Source of the DNA: Brachybacterium saurashtrense
GTDB lineage: Bacteria > Actinomycetota > Actinomycetes > Actinomycetales > Dermabacteraceae
DNA: 64,000 nucleotides
Assembly: GCF_003355475.1 (NCBI RefSeq)
Contig: NZ_CP031356.1
Coordinates: forward strand, 1,798,001-1,862,000
Reading direction: 5' to 3'
Positions 55,756 through 64,000 of this stretch are shown one piece after another (within the stretch, counting starts at the first letter, position 1; each line of letters opens with the position of its first letter). The translations under genes and the position numbers were made by a program. A model generated the notes under the pieces. The model searched no databases, was not told the DNA's origin, and saw only the letters and a program-made list of their open reading frames with translations.

Positions 55756-57633
55756 TCAGTCACAAGGCCGCGCCTCGAGTTCGAGCCCGTGCCCGTAGGG
55801 GTAGAGCGGATCCTCGGTCCCGCCGGGCACGTCCTCGGGGGCGCTGCGCACCGCCGCCATCGAGCGCGGCAGGTCCAGCGGGAGCCGGCCCTGGGCGGGG
55901 ATCCGCCCGGTGAGCGCATCGGTCCAGGCCGTGCCGGAGACCCCGAAGGTGCCGGTGAGGGCGTCGACGACAGGCGCGATGTCGGTGAGCACCGCGGCGC
56001 GGTCCAGATCCACGTCCAGCACCAGCGGGCACGCCGCCCGGATCCGCGCGAGCCGGTGCGCGAGCCCGGGCGGGTAGGCGAGATCGCCCTGGCGGAACCA
56101 GGCCTCGAGGAAGAGGTCGTCGCGCGGCTGGAAGGGGGCGCCGATCCGCACCAGCGCGAGGTCCGCGTCCTCGGGACGCGCCACTTGCTCGCCGAGCGCG
56201 GCGACGACCTCCTCGGACAGCCCCTCGGCGTAGATCCGCCGGGGACGGCCCTCGCCCGTCGGCCGCAGCGGGATCAGGCCGCCGTCGTCGTGGAGCACCA
56301 CGACGCTGCGGGCCTGCGCCTCGTGGCCGCGCCGGCGGTCCTCGTCCGTGCCGACGCTCGCGGCGGCCGCGGACTCGTCCACGTAGGGGTCGTCGAACAG
56401 TCCCAGCCGGAACTTCACCTGCAGCAGGCGCCGCGCGGAGTCGGTGATCCGCTCCTCGCTCACCACGCCCTCGCGCACGAGGTCCAGGAGCAGGTCCGTG
56501 CATTCCTCGCCGCCGAACTGGTCCGCGCCGGCCTCGAGGATCCGCGCCATCCGCTGGGAGGGGGTGAGCTCCTCGACGCCCCAGGCCCGGGCGGGCAGCA
56601 CCTGCTCGCCCACGTGGTTGTCGTTGACCAGCTCCCAGTCGCTGAGGATCACGCCGTCGTAGCCGAGCTCGCCGCGCAGCAGCCCGGTGAGCATCTGGCG
56701 GTTGAAGCCGAAGCCCACCGCCTCGATCTCCTCGCCGTCGCGCTCGAGGCCGACGGGCCTGCCGTAGTACGGCATGATCGCGTCGGTCCCCGCCTCGATC
56801 GCGGCGCGGAAGGGCAGCAGGTGCTCCTCGAAGCGACCGCCGGGGTAGACCTGGTCGCGCCCGTAGGGGAAGTGCGCGTCCTCCCCGTCCTTCTGCGGCC
56901 CCGCGCCGGGGAAGTGCTTGACGGTGGACTGCACCGACGGCTCGCCCTCCCCTCCGGCGAGACCGTCGAGCGCGGCGACGACGAGCCGCGCCGTGAGCTC
57001 CGGATCCTGGGAGAAGCACTCGCGCTGACGGGCCCAGCGCGGCTCGGTGGCGAGATCCGCGACGGGGTGGAGCCCGGCCCGGATCCCGACGGCCGTGTAC
57101 TCGCGGCGCACCGTGTCCGCCCAGTCGCGCACGAGCTCCGGATCGCGCAGGGCGCCGAGGCCGAGCGGCTCGGGCCACAGGGAGAAGAACGAGGTGGCCC
57201 AGGCGGTGCCGGCGTTCTGCGCGCCGCCGTGCCGGGGATCGGTGGAGACCGTCACCGGGATGCCGTGCGGGGTGGTCTCGGCGAGCTCCTGGAGGCGGTT
57301 GTGCCAGCGGGCGGCGGCCTCGGCGCTCTCGAGGCCGTGCACATTGAAGTGCGTCATCAGCTTCTCGGCGACCACCGTGGTGGTCGGGGACTTCGAGATC
57401 GCGCCGGGGGTCTCCAGCAGCGCGCCGTCCTCCCCGGTCTCGATGACCGTGTGGAAGAGCAGCCCCGCCTTCTCCGCGAGGGAGAGCCGCGAAAGGAGGT
57501 CCTCGGTCCGCTCCGCGGGGGACAGACGCGGATCCTCGTAGGGGTCCATCACGCCGTTGCCGTTGAGGTCCCGGTAGCGGGTGCCGTCCTCGGCGAGGTC
57601 GAGCCGGGGCAGGGAGCGATCAGCCGTGGGCAC
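55756..57633 (-). CDS. Intracellular GH3 beta-glucosidase-like enzyme
   Basis: A 625-residue glycoside hydrolase family 3 protein without signal peptide. The N-terminal DLNGNGVMDPYED is typical of the family; KHFPGAGPQKDG and the nucleophile Asp332 in GVILSDWELV define the barrel; the second domain (VVVLHDDGGLIPLRP) is present and no fibronectin domain follows. It should release glucose (or another monosaccharide) from imported oligosaccharides. The GTG start has AGGAGG upstream and overlaps the PF10091 gene by 14 nt. Last gene of the lacI operon. Confidence 0.9.
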   Translation of the reverse strand: MPTADRSLPRLDLAEDGTRYRDLNGNGVMDPYEDPRLSPAERTEDLLSRLSLAEKAGLLFHTVIETGEDGALLETPGAISKSPTTTVVAEKLMTHFNVHGLESAEAAARWHNRLQELAETTPHGIPVTVSTDPRHGGAQNAGTAWATSFFSLWPEPLGLGALRDPELVRDWADTVRREYTAVGIRAGLHPVADLATEPRWARQRECFSQDPELTARLVVAALDGLAGGEGEPSVQSTVKHFPGAGPQKDGEDAHFPYGRDQVYPGGRFEEHLLPFRAAIEAGTDAIMPYYGRPVGLERDGEEIEAVGFGFNRQMLTGLLRGELGYDGVILSDWELVNDNHVGEQVLPARAWGVEELTPSQRMARILEAGADQFGGEECTDLLLDLVREGVVSEERITDSARRLLQVKFRLGLFDDPYVDESAAAASVGTDEDRRRGHEAQARSVVVLHDDGGLIPLRPTGEGRPRRIYAEGLSEEVVAALGEQVARPEDADLALVRIGAPFQPRDDLFLEAWFRQGDLAYPPGLAHRLARIRAACPLVLDVDLDRAAVLTDIAPVVDALTGTFGVSGTAWTDALTGRIPAQGRLPLDLPRSMAAVRSAPEDVPGGTEDPLYPYGHGLELEARPCD

Positions 57634-59158
57634 CGAACACCTCCTGCGCGATGACGGGACGCAGCGCGGCGGCGACCTCGTCGGTGGCGAACCAGTCGTG
57701 CATCCGGCCCTCCAGCAGCACGTTCCCGAGCGCCCCCATGATCATCGACTGATCCAGGGAGAGGTGGCGCTCGGCCCGCACGCCGGTGCCGACGGCGACC
57801 GCGTCGTGGAAGCCGCCGGGCCCGTAGGCGCCGAGCTCCGTCTCGATGCGGCGCAGGTTCTCGGTGGCCTCCGCGGGCTCGTACTGCAGCGCGAGGGCGG
57901 CGGCGTGCGGGGTGACCACCCCGTCCAGGCCCTGCGGGTAGGGCTCCCCGGGCACCCAGTCGGTGCCGGCCGCGTCGGAGAAGTAGCCGACGGGGTTCAG
58001 CCCCAGGGCGTCCACCCCGTACTCGCGGTAGCCGGCGTGCGGGTCCGAGCTCGGGGAGAAGCCCCAGTAGCCGTACCCGGCCTCGTCCAGCCCGTGCTCC
58101 CGCTGGGCGCGCACGTGCAGCGGATGGTTCACACCCCAGCTGCGCGGGCCCCACTCCGCCTCGGGCACGAACAGGTCCGGCATCAGCTCCTCGAACATGG
58201 AGCCGCCCCAGCCGGGGACGATCTGCATGCCGCGGTAGGTGTGGGCGCCCTCGAACACGCGCACGCCCTCGTACTCGGCCCACTCCCCCACCGGCGGCAT
58301 CTCCGGCCAGGTCCACTCCGGCGGGAAGGTGCGGAAGGTGGTGAAGTACGCACCGGCCGGGATCTGCCCCGTCATGATGCCCAGGTAGGTGACCATCCGA
58401 GCCTCGGAGACGGCGGTGTCGTAGTGGTGGCCCGAGTGGTACCAGACCTGCGCGCCGGGGATGTCGTGGTAGAGGTCGCGCAGCTCGGCGTCCTCTCGGC
58501 TCGGGTCCTCGACCCAGAACCCGCCGACGGTCTGCCCGGGCTGGGCGTCCACGTCCACGTCGAAGAACACGTCCCAGCGCATCGCGTCGAACAGCTGGCG
58601 GGCACGGCGCCGGTTCGAGGGATCGGCCTGGGCGACCAGATGCAGGGCCGCGCCCAGCCAGCCCATGTCCACGCTGGAGACGAAGGGGACCACGGGCGCG
58701 CCGGTGCCGGGCCAGGCGCGCACCACGGAGCCGTCGGTCTCGTCGTACCAGTTGTAGAACATTCCCGAGGGCTCGTGGTGCTCGAGGGTCTCGAGCGTCT
58801 CGAGCGTGCGGGCGATCCGCCGACGGGCATGCCCGGGGGTGAGCAGGCCCAGCTCGCGCGCGATCAGCGCGGACCACAGCGAGCCGCCGATGTTGGTGGG
58901 CGAGGTGTGGTGGGAGTACCCGGAGAGATCCGCCGGGATGTTGTCCGCGATCAGCCCGGTGCCGGGCACGGTCATCGCGTCCAGGCTGCGCCAGGTGTCG
59001 GCGGCCCAGCGGCGCAGCAGGGCCTCGTCGCCGCCCGAGGGGACCGGGGCGGCGGGCCCTCCCCCGCCCGGGGCCGCGGCGGCGGAGCCCGCGCCGGCCA
59101 GGGCGCCGGCGCCCAGCAGAGGGACGGTGAACAGGGTGCGTCGGGGAACGGTGTGCAT
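57620..59158 (-). CDS. Secreted PF10091 glycosidase, GH144-like
   Basis: A 512-residue protein with a Tat signal (VPRRTLFTVPLLGAG, Ala-rich end near 30). It has the (alpha/alpha)6 pattern of the glucoamylase-like PF10091 family: TSPTNIGGSLWSALIARELG, SVDMGWLGAALHLV, GWGGSMFEELMPDLF, GYWGFSPSSDPHAGYREYG, DGVVTPHAAALALQYEP and a closing LSLDQSMIMGALGNVL. Characterised members of this type (GH144) are beta-1,2-glucanases; the exact activity here is inferred. It lies between sugar permease and GH3 genes, fitting outside cleavage followed by uptake. GAGGAGG precedes the ATG. Confidence 0.82.
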   Translation of the reverse strand: MHTVPRRTLFTVPLLGAGALAGAGSAAAAPGGGGPAAPVPSGGDEALLRRWAADTWRSLDAMTVPGTGLIADNIPADLSGYSHHTSPTNIGGSLWSALIARELGLLTPGHARRRIARTLETLETLEHHEPSGMFYNWYDETDGSVVRAWPGTGAPVVPFVSSVDMGWLGAALHLVAQADPSNRRRARQLFDAMRWDVFFDVDVDAQPGQTVGGFWVEDPSREDAELRDLYHDIPGAQVWYHSGHHYDTAVSEARMVTYLGIMTGQIPAGAYFTTFRTFPPEWTWPEMPPVGEWAEYEGVRVFEGAHTYRGMQIVPGWGGSMFEELMPDLFVPEAEWGPRSWGVNHPLHVRAQREHGLDEAGYGYWGFSPSSDPHAGYREYGVDALGLNPVGYFSDAAGTDWVPGEPYPQGLDGVVTPHAAALALQYEPAEATENLRRIETELGAYGPGGFHDAVAVGTGVRAERHLSLDQSMIMGALGNVLLEGRMHDWFATDEVAAALRPVIAQEVFGAHG

Positions 59159-59213
59159 GATGCCTCCTCGAGGCGTGGGTGGGGTGCGCCCACGGGGTGT
59201 GGGCGCCGGGCGA

Positions 59214-60032
59214 TCACTTGATGCCGGTGGCGGAGATGCCCTGGATGAAGTACCGCTGGAAGAACAGGAAGACCACCAGGATCGGGAGCACGATCACGGT
59301 CGCGCCCGCGAGCAGCAGCCCGTAATCGGTCTGGTTCTGGCCGGTGGAGATGAGGGCCAGCGCGACCGGCAGGGTGTACGTCGACTCGCTCGAGGAGACC
59401 ACCAGTGGCCACAGGAAGTTGTTCCAGGAGCCGAGGAAGGTGAGGATCCCGAGGGTCGCGAAGGCGGGGCCCGCCAGCGGCAGGTAGATGCGGAAGAAGA
59501 TCGCGATCTCGCCCACGCCGTCGATCCGCCCGGCCTCCAGCAGCTCCCGCGGCAGGCCCAGGAAGAACTGGCGCATGAGGAACACGCTGAAGGGCTGGAC
59601 CAGGAACGGCAGGATCAGCGCTGGCAGGGTGTCGGCCAGGCCCAGGTTCACGATCAGCACGTACTGCGGGATGAACGTGACCAGGCCCGGGATCATCAGG
59701 CATCCCAGCACCAGCACGAACAGCAGCTTCTTGAAGGGGAAGCGCAGGTGCGCCAGTGCGTAGCCGAACATCGAGCTGAACAGCAGGTTCCCGGCGGTGA
59801 CGGCCACGGCCACCAGCGCCGAGTTGCCGAAGAAGCGGGCGAAGGGCCGCTCGAACAGGCGGCGGAAGTTGTCCCAGGTGGGCTCCTCGGGCAGCCACGT
59901 GGGCGGCACCCGCAGCAGCTCGCCCTGGGTCTTCAGGCTCCCCAGCAGCATCCACGCGAAGGGCGTGATCACCAGCAGCAGGAACACGGTGAGGACGATG
60001 TAGGTGAGGACGGGGCGGCGCTGTTCGATCAT
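59214..60032 (-). CDS. Sugar ABC transporter permease (MalG type)
   Basis: A 272-residue CUT1-family inner-membrane permease with six helices. The EAA loop that contacts the ATPase is LLEAGRIDGVGEIAIFFRIYLPL. The ATG overlaps the upstream permease stop by 1 nt. No ATPase gene is in the cluster, so it likely uses a shared MsiK-type ATPase encoded elsewhere, as in streptomycetes (inference). Confidence 0.92.
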   Translation of the reverse strand: MIEQRRPVLTYIVLTVFLLLVITPFAWMLLGSLKTQGELLRVPPTWLPEEPTWDNFRRLFERPFARFFGNSALVAVAVTAGNLLFSSMFGYALAHLRFPFKKLLFVLVLGCLMIPGLVTFIPQYVLIVNLGLADTLPALILPFLVQPFSVFLMRQFFLGLPRELLEAGRIDGVGEIAIFFRIYLPLAGPAFATLGILTFLGSWNNFLWPLVVSSSESTYTLPVALALISTGQNQTDYGLLLAGATVIVLPILVVFLFFQRYFIQGISATGIK

Positions 60033-60967
60033 CACTTCTCCCTCATCAGGCGGAACTGCACGAGGGTGACGATGCCGATCACCACGAAGGTCAGGTACGC
60101 CATCGCCCCGGCCACGCCGTAGTTGCCGAAGCCGAACTGGTTGTAGGTGTACATGGAGGCGGAGATGGTGGCGTTCAGCGGCCCGCCGCCGGTCATCACG
60201 AAGGGCTCCTCGAAGAACTGCAGGTAGCCGATCGACGTGGTGACCAGAACGAACAGCATCGTCGGCCGGATGGAGGGCAGGGTGATGCTCACGAACCGGC
60301 GCCAGCGGCCGGCGCCGTCGAGCGCCGCGGCCTCGTGCAGCCCCGGGTCCACGGCCTGGAGCCCGGCCAGGAAGATCACCATCGAGGTGCCGAAGTTGCG
60401 CCACACGGCCATGATCACCAGGGACAGCAGAGCGGTGCGCTCGTCCCCGAGCCAGTGCGGACCGTCCACGCCCACCCAGGAGAGCACGGTGTTGACCAGG
60501 CCGTTCTCCGGCTGGAGCAGGAAGCGCCACACCACCGCGACCGCGACGATCGAGGTGATCACCGGGGTGTAGAAGCCCACCCGGAACACGGCCCGCAGCC
60601 GGCCCACCCCGCGGTTCAGCGCCACCGCCGCGGCGAGGCCGGCGGTGATCGTCAGCGGCACGCCCAGCAGCACGAACATGCCGGTGTTCAGCGCGGCGCG
60701 GCGGAACACGGGATCGGCGAAGGCCGTGCGGTAGTTCTCCAGGCCCACAAAGTCCACGGCGAACGGCGTGCGGATGTCGGTGATGCGCATGTCCGTGAAC
60801 GACATGATCATCGACTGCAGCACCGGCCAGGCGGTGAACACCAGGAACAGGACCACGAAGGGCAGCGCGAGCAGGAGGCCCGCCCGGGCCTCCGCGGCGC
60901 CGCGGCGGGAGCGGCGGGGGCGTGCGGTCCCCGCGCTCCGGCCGGCGTCGGTGGTGAGCGTGCTCAT
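60032..60967 (-). CDS. Sugar ABC transporter permease (MalF type)
   Basis: A 311-residue CUT1 permease. A basic N-terminus ([15 protein letters not shown]) precedes six helices; the EAA loop is LHEAAALDGAGRWRRFVSITLP. It pairs with the MalG-type permease downstream. The ATG is 1 nt after the stop of the binding-protein gene. Confidence 0.92.
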   Translation of the reverse strand: MSTLTTDAGRSAGTARPRRSRRGAAEARAGLLLALPFVVLFLVFTAWPVLQSMIMSFTDMRITDIRTPFAVDFVGLENYRTAFADPVFRRAALNTGMFVLLGVPLTITAGLAAAVALNRGVGRLRAVFRVGFYTPVITSIVAVAVVWRFLLQPENGLVNTVLSWVGVDGPHWLGDERTALLSLVIMAVWRNFGTSMVIFLAGLQAVDPGLHEAAALDGAGRWRRFVSITLPSIRPTMLFVLVTTSIGYLQFFEEPFVMTGGGPLNATISASMYTYNQFGFGNYGVAGAMAYLTFVVIGIVTLVQFRLMREK

Positions 60968-60968
60968 C

Positions 60969-62261
60969 TCAGGCCCCGGTGCCGATGCCCTGGGCCTCGG
61001 ACTGGATGGTCGCGAGGGCGTCCGCCGGGGCGAGGTCGTTCTTGCAGACCTCCTCGATCTGGGCGTCGAACTTCGCGGCGACCTGCTCCCAGGTGGCGAC
61101 CGTGGGCGGGGCCTGCGCGGTGTCGAGCTGGGTGCGGAACACCTCGAACTTCTCGTTCGCGGAGACGGTCTCGTCCTCCCAGCTGCTCTGGAGGGCGGGC
61201 AGGTCGGTGGAGATCCCGAACCACTCCACCTGCACCTCGGGGGTGGAGAGGTGCTGCACGAGCTTCCAGGCCGCGTCCCGGTTCTCGCTGCCCTGGAACA
61301 CGCCGAGGTTGGCGCCGCCCAGGAAGCTGGAGCTGGTCTCCTTCTGGGGCATCACGAACACCCCGTACTTGTCGGCGAAGTCCTCGCCGCCCACGGACTC
61401 GACGGCGCTCATCATCCACGGTCCGGAGATGAACATCGGCACCCGGCCGGAGACGAAGTCCTGCTCGGTGGTGCCGTCGGCCGGCGCCGGGTCCGAGACG
61501 CCGTCGGTGAAGTACGACTGGTAGTAGGCCAGCGCCTCCTCGTTCTGCGAGGACTCGAAGGTGAACTCGGCACCGGAGTCGTCGACGACCCCGCCGCCGT
61601 TGGACCAGATCAGCGGCATCACGGTCTGCCAGGAGCCGGTGCCGCCGGGCTGCAGGGAGAGCCCCCAGTCGGCGTCGGCCTGCTCCTGGTAGGCCCGGGC
61701 CAGGGCCAGCAGACCCTCCCAGTCGCTGGGCGGCTCGGTGATGCCGGCCTGCTCGGCGAGGTCGGTGCGGTAGAAGACCACGCGGGTCTCCACGTACCAC
61801 GGCACGCCGTAGACGGTGCCGTCCACCGTGACGGAGTCGAGGGCGCCGGCGAAGTAGTCGTCGGTGGCGATCTCCTCGGGGGTGGGCTCGAGCGCTCCCA
61901 GCCCCACGAACTCGGCCATCCAGGTGGAGCCCACCTGGGCGACGTCCGGCGCGGTGCCGGCAGCGATCGCGGAGGTGAACTTGTCGTGCGCGCTGTCCCA
62001 GGGCACGGGGGTGACCTCGACGGAGACGTCCGGGTTCGCCTCCTCGAAGCCCTTGATCAGCTCGGGCAGCTTCTCGCCCTCGGCGCCCATCGCCCAGACG
62101 GTGAGGGAGCCGGTGGCCTCCCCCTCGGCAATCGGGGCGGCGGGCTCGGCGGCGCCGCTGCCGCCCTCCTCGGAGCGGCCGCAGGCGGCGAGCAGGCCGA
62201 GGGCGGCGGCGGCGCCGAGGCCGGTGACGGTACGGCGGGTGGGTCGCGGGGTGGTGCTCAT
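60969..62261 (-). CDS. Sugar-binding lipoprotein of the ABC transporter
   Basis: A 430-residue extracellular solute-binding protein, family 1. The lipobox LLAAC places the lipid-bearing cysteine at 27, after a twin-arginine (TRRTVTG). The mature part has the expected SLTVWAMGAEGEKLPELIKGF, GTAPDVAQVGSTW and VPWYVETRVVFYRTDL segments. Aromatic residues (many Trp/Tyr) fit oligosaccharide binding. Its ATG overlaps the lacI stop by 4 nt. Confidence 0.93.
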   Translation of the reverse strand: MSTTPRPTRRTVTGLGAAAALGLLAACGRSEEGGSGAAEPAAPIAEGEATGSLTVWAMGAEGEKLPELIKGFEEANPDVSVEVTPVPWDSAHDKFTSAIAAGTAPDVAQVGSTWMAEFVGLGALEPTPEEIATDDYFAGALDSVTVDGTVYGVPWYVETRVVFYRTDLAEQAGITEPPSDWEGLLALARAYQEQADADWGLSLQPGGTGSWQTVMPLIWSNGGGVVDDSGAEFTFESSQNEEALAYYQSYFTDGVSDPAPADGTTEQDFVSGRVPMFISGPWMMSAVESVGGEDFADKYGVFVMPQKETSSSFLGGANLGVFQGSENRDAAWKLVQHLSTPEVQVEWFGISTDLPALQSSWEDETVSANEKFEVFRTQLDTAQAPPTVATWEQVAAKFDAQIEEVCKNDLAPADALATIQSEAQGIGTGA

Positions 62262-63340
62262 GAGATCTCCTCTGTGGTGGTGACGGTGCCGGCGGGGAGC
62301 ACGGCGGGCGGTCGGGGGGTGGGGGCCGGGCAGCCGCAGGAGCTGCGCAGCACGAGGGACGAGTCGACGACGACGGGTTCCTGCACGGGGGCGCCGTCGA
62401 TGCGGGCGGCGAGCCGACGGGCGGCCAGGCCGCCCAGGGCGGCCACGTCGTGACGCACGGTGGTAAGGCTCGGGGTGAGGTAGCGGGCGGTGAGGGTGTC
62501 GTCCCAGCCGGTGACGGCGAGGTCCTCCCCCACGCGCACGCCGGCGGCGCTCAGGCGAGCGACGAGCGGGATCGCGAGCTCGTCATTGCCGCAGACGAGG
62601 GCGTCGAGCCCGGCGAGCCCGCGACCGGCCAGCAGCCTGTCGGCCACGGCGTGACCGGCCTCCTCGACGGGCTCGGCCTCGAGGTGGGCCGCCGGGGCGA
62701 GGCCCGCCTCCTGCAGCGCCTCGAGATGACCGCGGTGGCGCAGGCCCAGATCGGCGTCGTCCTCCGCGATGCCCACGAAGCCGATGCGCCGGCGGCCGTG
62801 GGCGATCAGGTGCGCGGTGAGCTCGCGGGCGGTGCGCAGGTTCTGCGCGAAGAACGCATCGGCGCCTGCCAGACGGCGGCGGGCGACGGTGACGGTGGGG
62901 CGCACGGCGGCGACCCGGGCCACGGCCGCGTCGTCCACGCCGCTGCGCGCCATGAAGGCGACGCCGTCCACGCGCCCCAGGAGGTCGCGCACGGACTCGG
63001 CGCGGGTGTCGGCGGGCGAGACGAGGTGGAGCACCACAGACAGGCCCAGCCGGGAGGCGGCGAGTTCGAAGCCCACCAGCAGCTGGGCGTAGTACGGGCC
63101 GTCGATGTGCGGCAGCACCACGCCGAGGGCCCGGCTGCGCCGCACGGCGAGGGCGCGGGCGGCGGCGGCCGGGACGTAGCGCAGCTCCTGGGCGGCGGCC
63201 AGCACGGCCTCGCGGGTGCGGGGGGCCACGCTGCCGCTGCCGGCGAAGGTGCGGCTCACGGTGGCGATGGAGACGCCGGCGCGCTCGGCCACCTGGTAGA
63301 TCGTGGCGCCGGAGGGCGCGGCGGGTTGCGGGGGTGCCAC
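62258..63340 (-). CDS. LacI-family transcriptional regulator, first gene of sugar operon
   Basis: A 360-residue repressor. The helix-turn-helix is at 15-34 (YQVAERAGVSIATVSRTF), the hinge includes YVPAAAARALAV, and the rest is a periplasmic-binding-like sensor (LGVVLPHIDGPYYAQLLVGFE, GLDALVCGNDELAI, VTGWDDTLTARYLTPSLTTV). The GTG start at 63340 has GAGGAGG upstream. Twin AAGCGCTT operators overlap its promoter, so it should repress itself and the whole transporter-glycosidase operon until the sugar is present. Confidence 0.93.
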   Translation of the reverse strand: MAPPQPAAPSGATIYQVAERAGVSIATVSRTFAGSGSVAPRTREAVLAAAQELRYVPAAAARALAVRRSRALGVVLPHIDGPYYAQLLVGFELAASRLGLSVVLHLVSPADTRAESVRDLLGRVDGVAFMARSGVDDAAVARVAAVRPTVTVARRRLAGADAFFAQNLRTARELTAHLIAHGRRRIGFVGIAEDDADLGLRHRGHLEALQEAGLAPAAHLEAEPVEEAGHAVADRLLAGRGLAGLDALVCGNDELAIPLVARLSAAGVRVGEDLAVTGWDDTLTARYLTPSLTTVRHDVAALGGLAARRLAARIDGAPVQEPVVVDSSLVLRSSCGCPAPTPRPPAVLPAGTVTTTEEIS

Positions 63341-63417
63341 GGTCGGTCCTCCTCGTCCTCGAGCAGCGGTGGGGGTCCGGTCCCGGGCGGCATCGTCCGG
63401 GTGGGACCAGCGCCAGA

Positions 63418-63474
63418 TGGAAGCGCTTACAGTTCGTGCGTCACACTGTAAGCGCTTCCAGTCCGGGATGGCAA
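63418..63474 (-). promoter_or_regulatory. lacI operon promoter with two operators
   Basis: TTGCCA (63469-63474) and TACAGT (63445-63450) are 18 nt apart on the minus strand. TGGAAGCGCTTACAG (63418-63432) and CTGTAAGCGCTTCCA (63446-63460) are exact inverted copies with a 13-nt spacer; each contains the LacI core AAGCGCTT. One operator covers the promoter, the other lies just downstream of the expected start. Confidence 0.8.
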
Positions 63475-63537
63475 GCCCTCCCCCCGAGGTCGGCTCGCTC
63501 GGGACGGCGGAGGGGGTGGTCGGCCGGCGCGCCGACC

Positions 63538-63668
63538 TGCTCAGAGGGTCTGACGCGCAGACGTGCTCAGAGGGTCGGACGCGCCGGCGTGCTCAGCACG
63601 TCGGACGCCCCCGGGCGTTCAGCAGGCTGGACACCCCTGGGGTTCAGCGCGTCGGAGGCACGGGACGC
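63538..63668. repeat. Degenerate ~26-bp tandem repeats at the hisD boundary
   Basis: Five imperfect units begin near 63538, 63564, 63590, 63618 and 63643 (25-28 nt each), of the form TGCTCAGAGGGTCGGACGCG. A further partial unit runs into the hisD stop codon at 63669. There are no spacers between units. They separate hisD from the lacI operon. Confidence 0.7.
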
Positions 63669-64000
63669 TCAGCGGCGGAAGCGCACGTCGATCGCGTCCC
63701 CGTGGGAGGGCAGGCCCTCGGCATGGGCGAGCGCGGTGGCCGCGTCGCGCGCACCGGCGAGGGCGTCGCGGTCGTACTGCACCACGTGGATGCCGCGCAG
63801 GAAGGTCTGCACGCCCAGCCCGCCGGTGAAGCGCGAGGTGCCCCCGGTGGGCAGCACGTGGTTCGAGCCCGCGGCGTAGTCGCCGAGGCTCACCGGGCTG
63901 TGCGGGCCCACGAACACCGCCCCCGCATTGGTGACCCGGGCCGCGACCTCGGCGGCGTGCTCGGTGTGGATCTCCAGGTGCTCCGCGCCGTAGGCGTCCA
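63669..64000 (-). CDS. hisD: Histidinol dehydrogenase, C-terminal part
   Basis: The last 110 codons of hisD; the start lies beyond the right edge. Diagnostic segments are [34 protein letters not shown], and [15 protein letters not shown] followed by LGVQTFLRG. The enzyme oxidises histidinol to histidine. In most actinobacteria hisC follows directly; here about 9.1 kb of other genes come between. Confidence 0.95.
   Translation of the reverse strand, partial: DAYGAEHLEIHTEHAAEVAARVTNAGAVFVGPHSPVSLGDYAAGSNHVLPTGGTSRFTGGLGVQTFLRGIHVVQYDRDALAGARDAATALAHAEGLPSHGDAIDVRFRR

Noticed and set aside
63538-63668. Repeat array as a CRISPR
   Set aside because: Units are contiguous and degenerate, with no constant repeat and unique spacer pattern, and no cas gene is near.
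54547-63669. Insert as a prophage, integron or transposon
   Set aside because: No integrase, transposase, att-like direct repeat or tRNA is visible at either boundary.

Overview
The window is a strongly GC-rich bacterial chromosome segment. Gene order (argCJBDFRGH, pheST, infC-rpmI-rplT, the his operon, MoxR-DUF58-transglutaminase next to an FtsK/WXG100 cluster), a mycothiol-dependent formaldehyde dehydrogenase, many GTG starts and pervasive 4-nt ATGA/GTGA stop-start overlaps point to an actinobacterium. I infer a Micrococcales relative of Dermabacteraceae/Brachybacterium type; the genus is a guess.

Layout. (1) 1-18513, all minus strand: a long, translationally coupled operon reading MoxR ATPase, DUF58 protein, transglutaminase-like membrane protein, RDD-FHA protein, PP2C phosphatase, large FHA protein, Ser/Thr kinase, FHA/winged-helix protein, FHA-bearing EccC-type ATPase, WXG100 substrate and an LpqN-like protein. 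It couples phosphothreonine signalling to a minimal type VII secretion core. (2) 18952-19959: a polyprenyl diphosphate synthase. (3) 20317-26067: a complete rRNA operon (16S-23S-5S, minus strand) with two promoters, paired dyads upstream and a U-tailed terminator; the 16S-23S spacer has no tRNA. (4) tyrS, then the complete arginine operon argC-J-B-D-F-R-G-H. (5) A secreted EndoH-type endoglycosidase behind a LacI-like operator, and pheS-pheT. (6) On the plus strand, S-(hydroxymethyl)mycothiol dehydrogenase with a metallo-beta-lactamase-fold partner. (7) infC (ATC start)-rpmI-rplT-SpoU methyltransferase-CopD/CtaG fusion. (8) Two small plus-strand genes, then the his operon hisC-hisB-orf208-hisH-orf52-hisA-sseB.

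(9) 54.6-63.6 kb interrupts the his operon. hisD, normally adjacent to hisC, reappears only at 63669-64000. The intervening ~9 kb holds a DUF3054 protein, a hypothetical gene with atypical codon use, and a LacI-controlled operon (lacI, solute-binding lipoprotein, two permeases, a PF10091/GH144-like secreted glycosidase, a GH3 enzyme). The GH144 + GH3 + ABC combination suggests beta-1,2-glucan or a related beta-glucan as substrate. The segment ends in a degenerate ~26-bp tandem repeat next to the hisD stop codon.

The most unusual points are the phospho-signalling/type VII operon with a transglutaminase-like protein lacking its whole catalytic triad, the split his operon with its putative glucan locus, the infC leader with mutually exclusive hairpins and an ATC start, and matched LacI-type operators at two distant glycan-related promoters.
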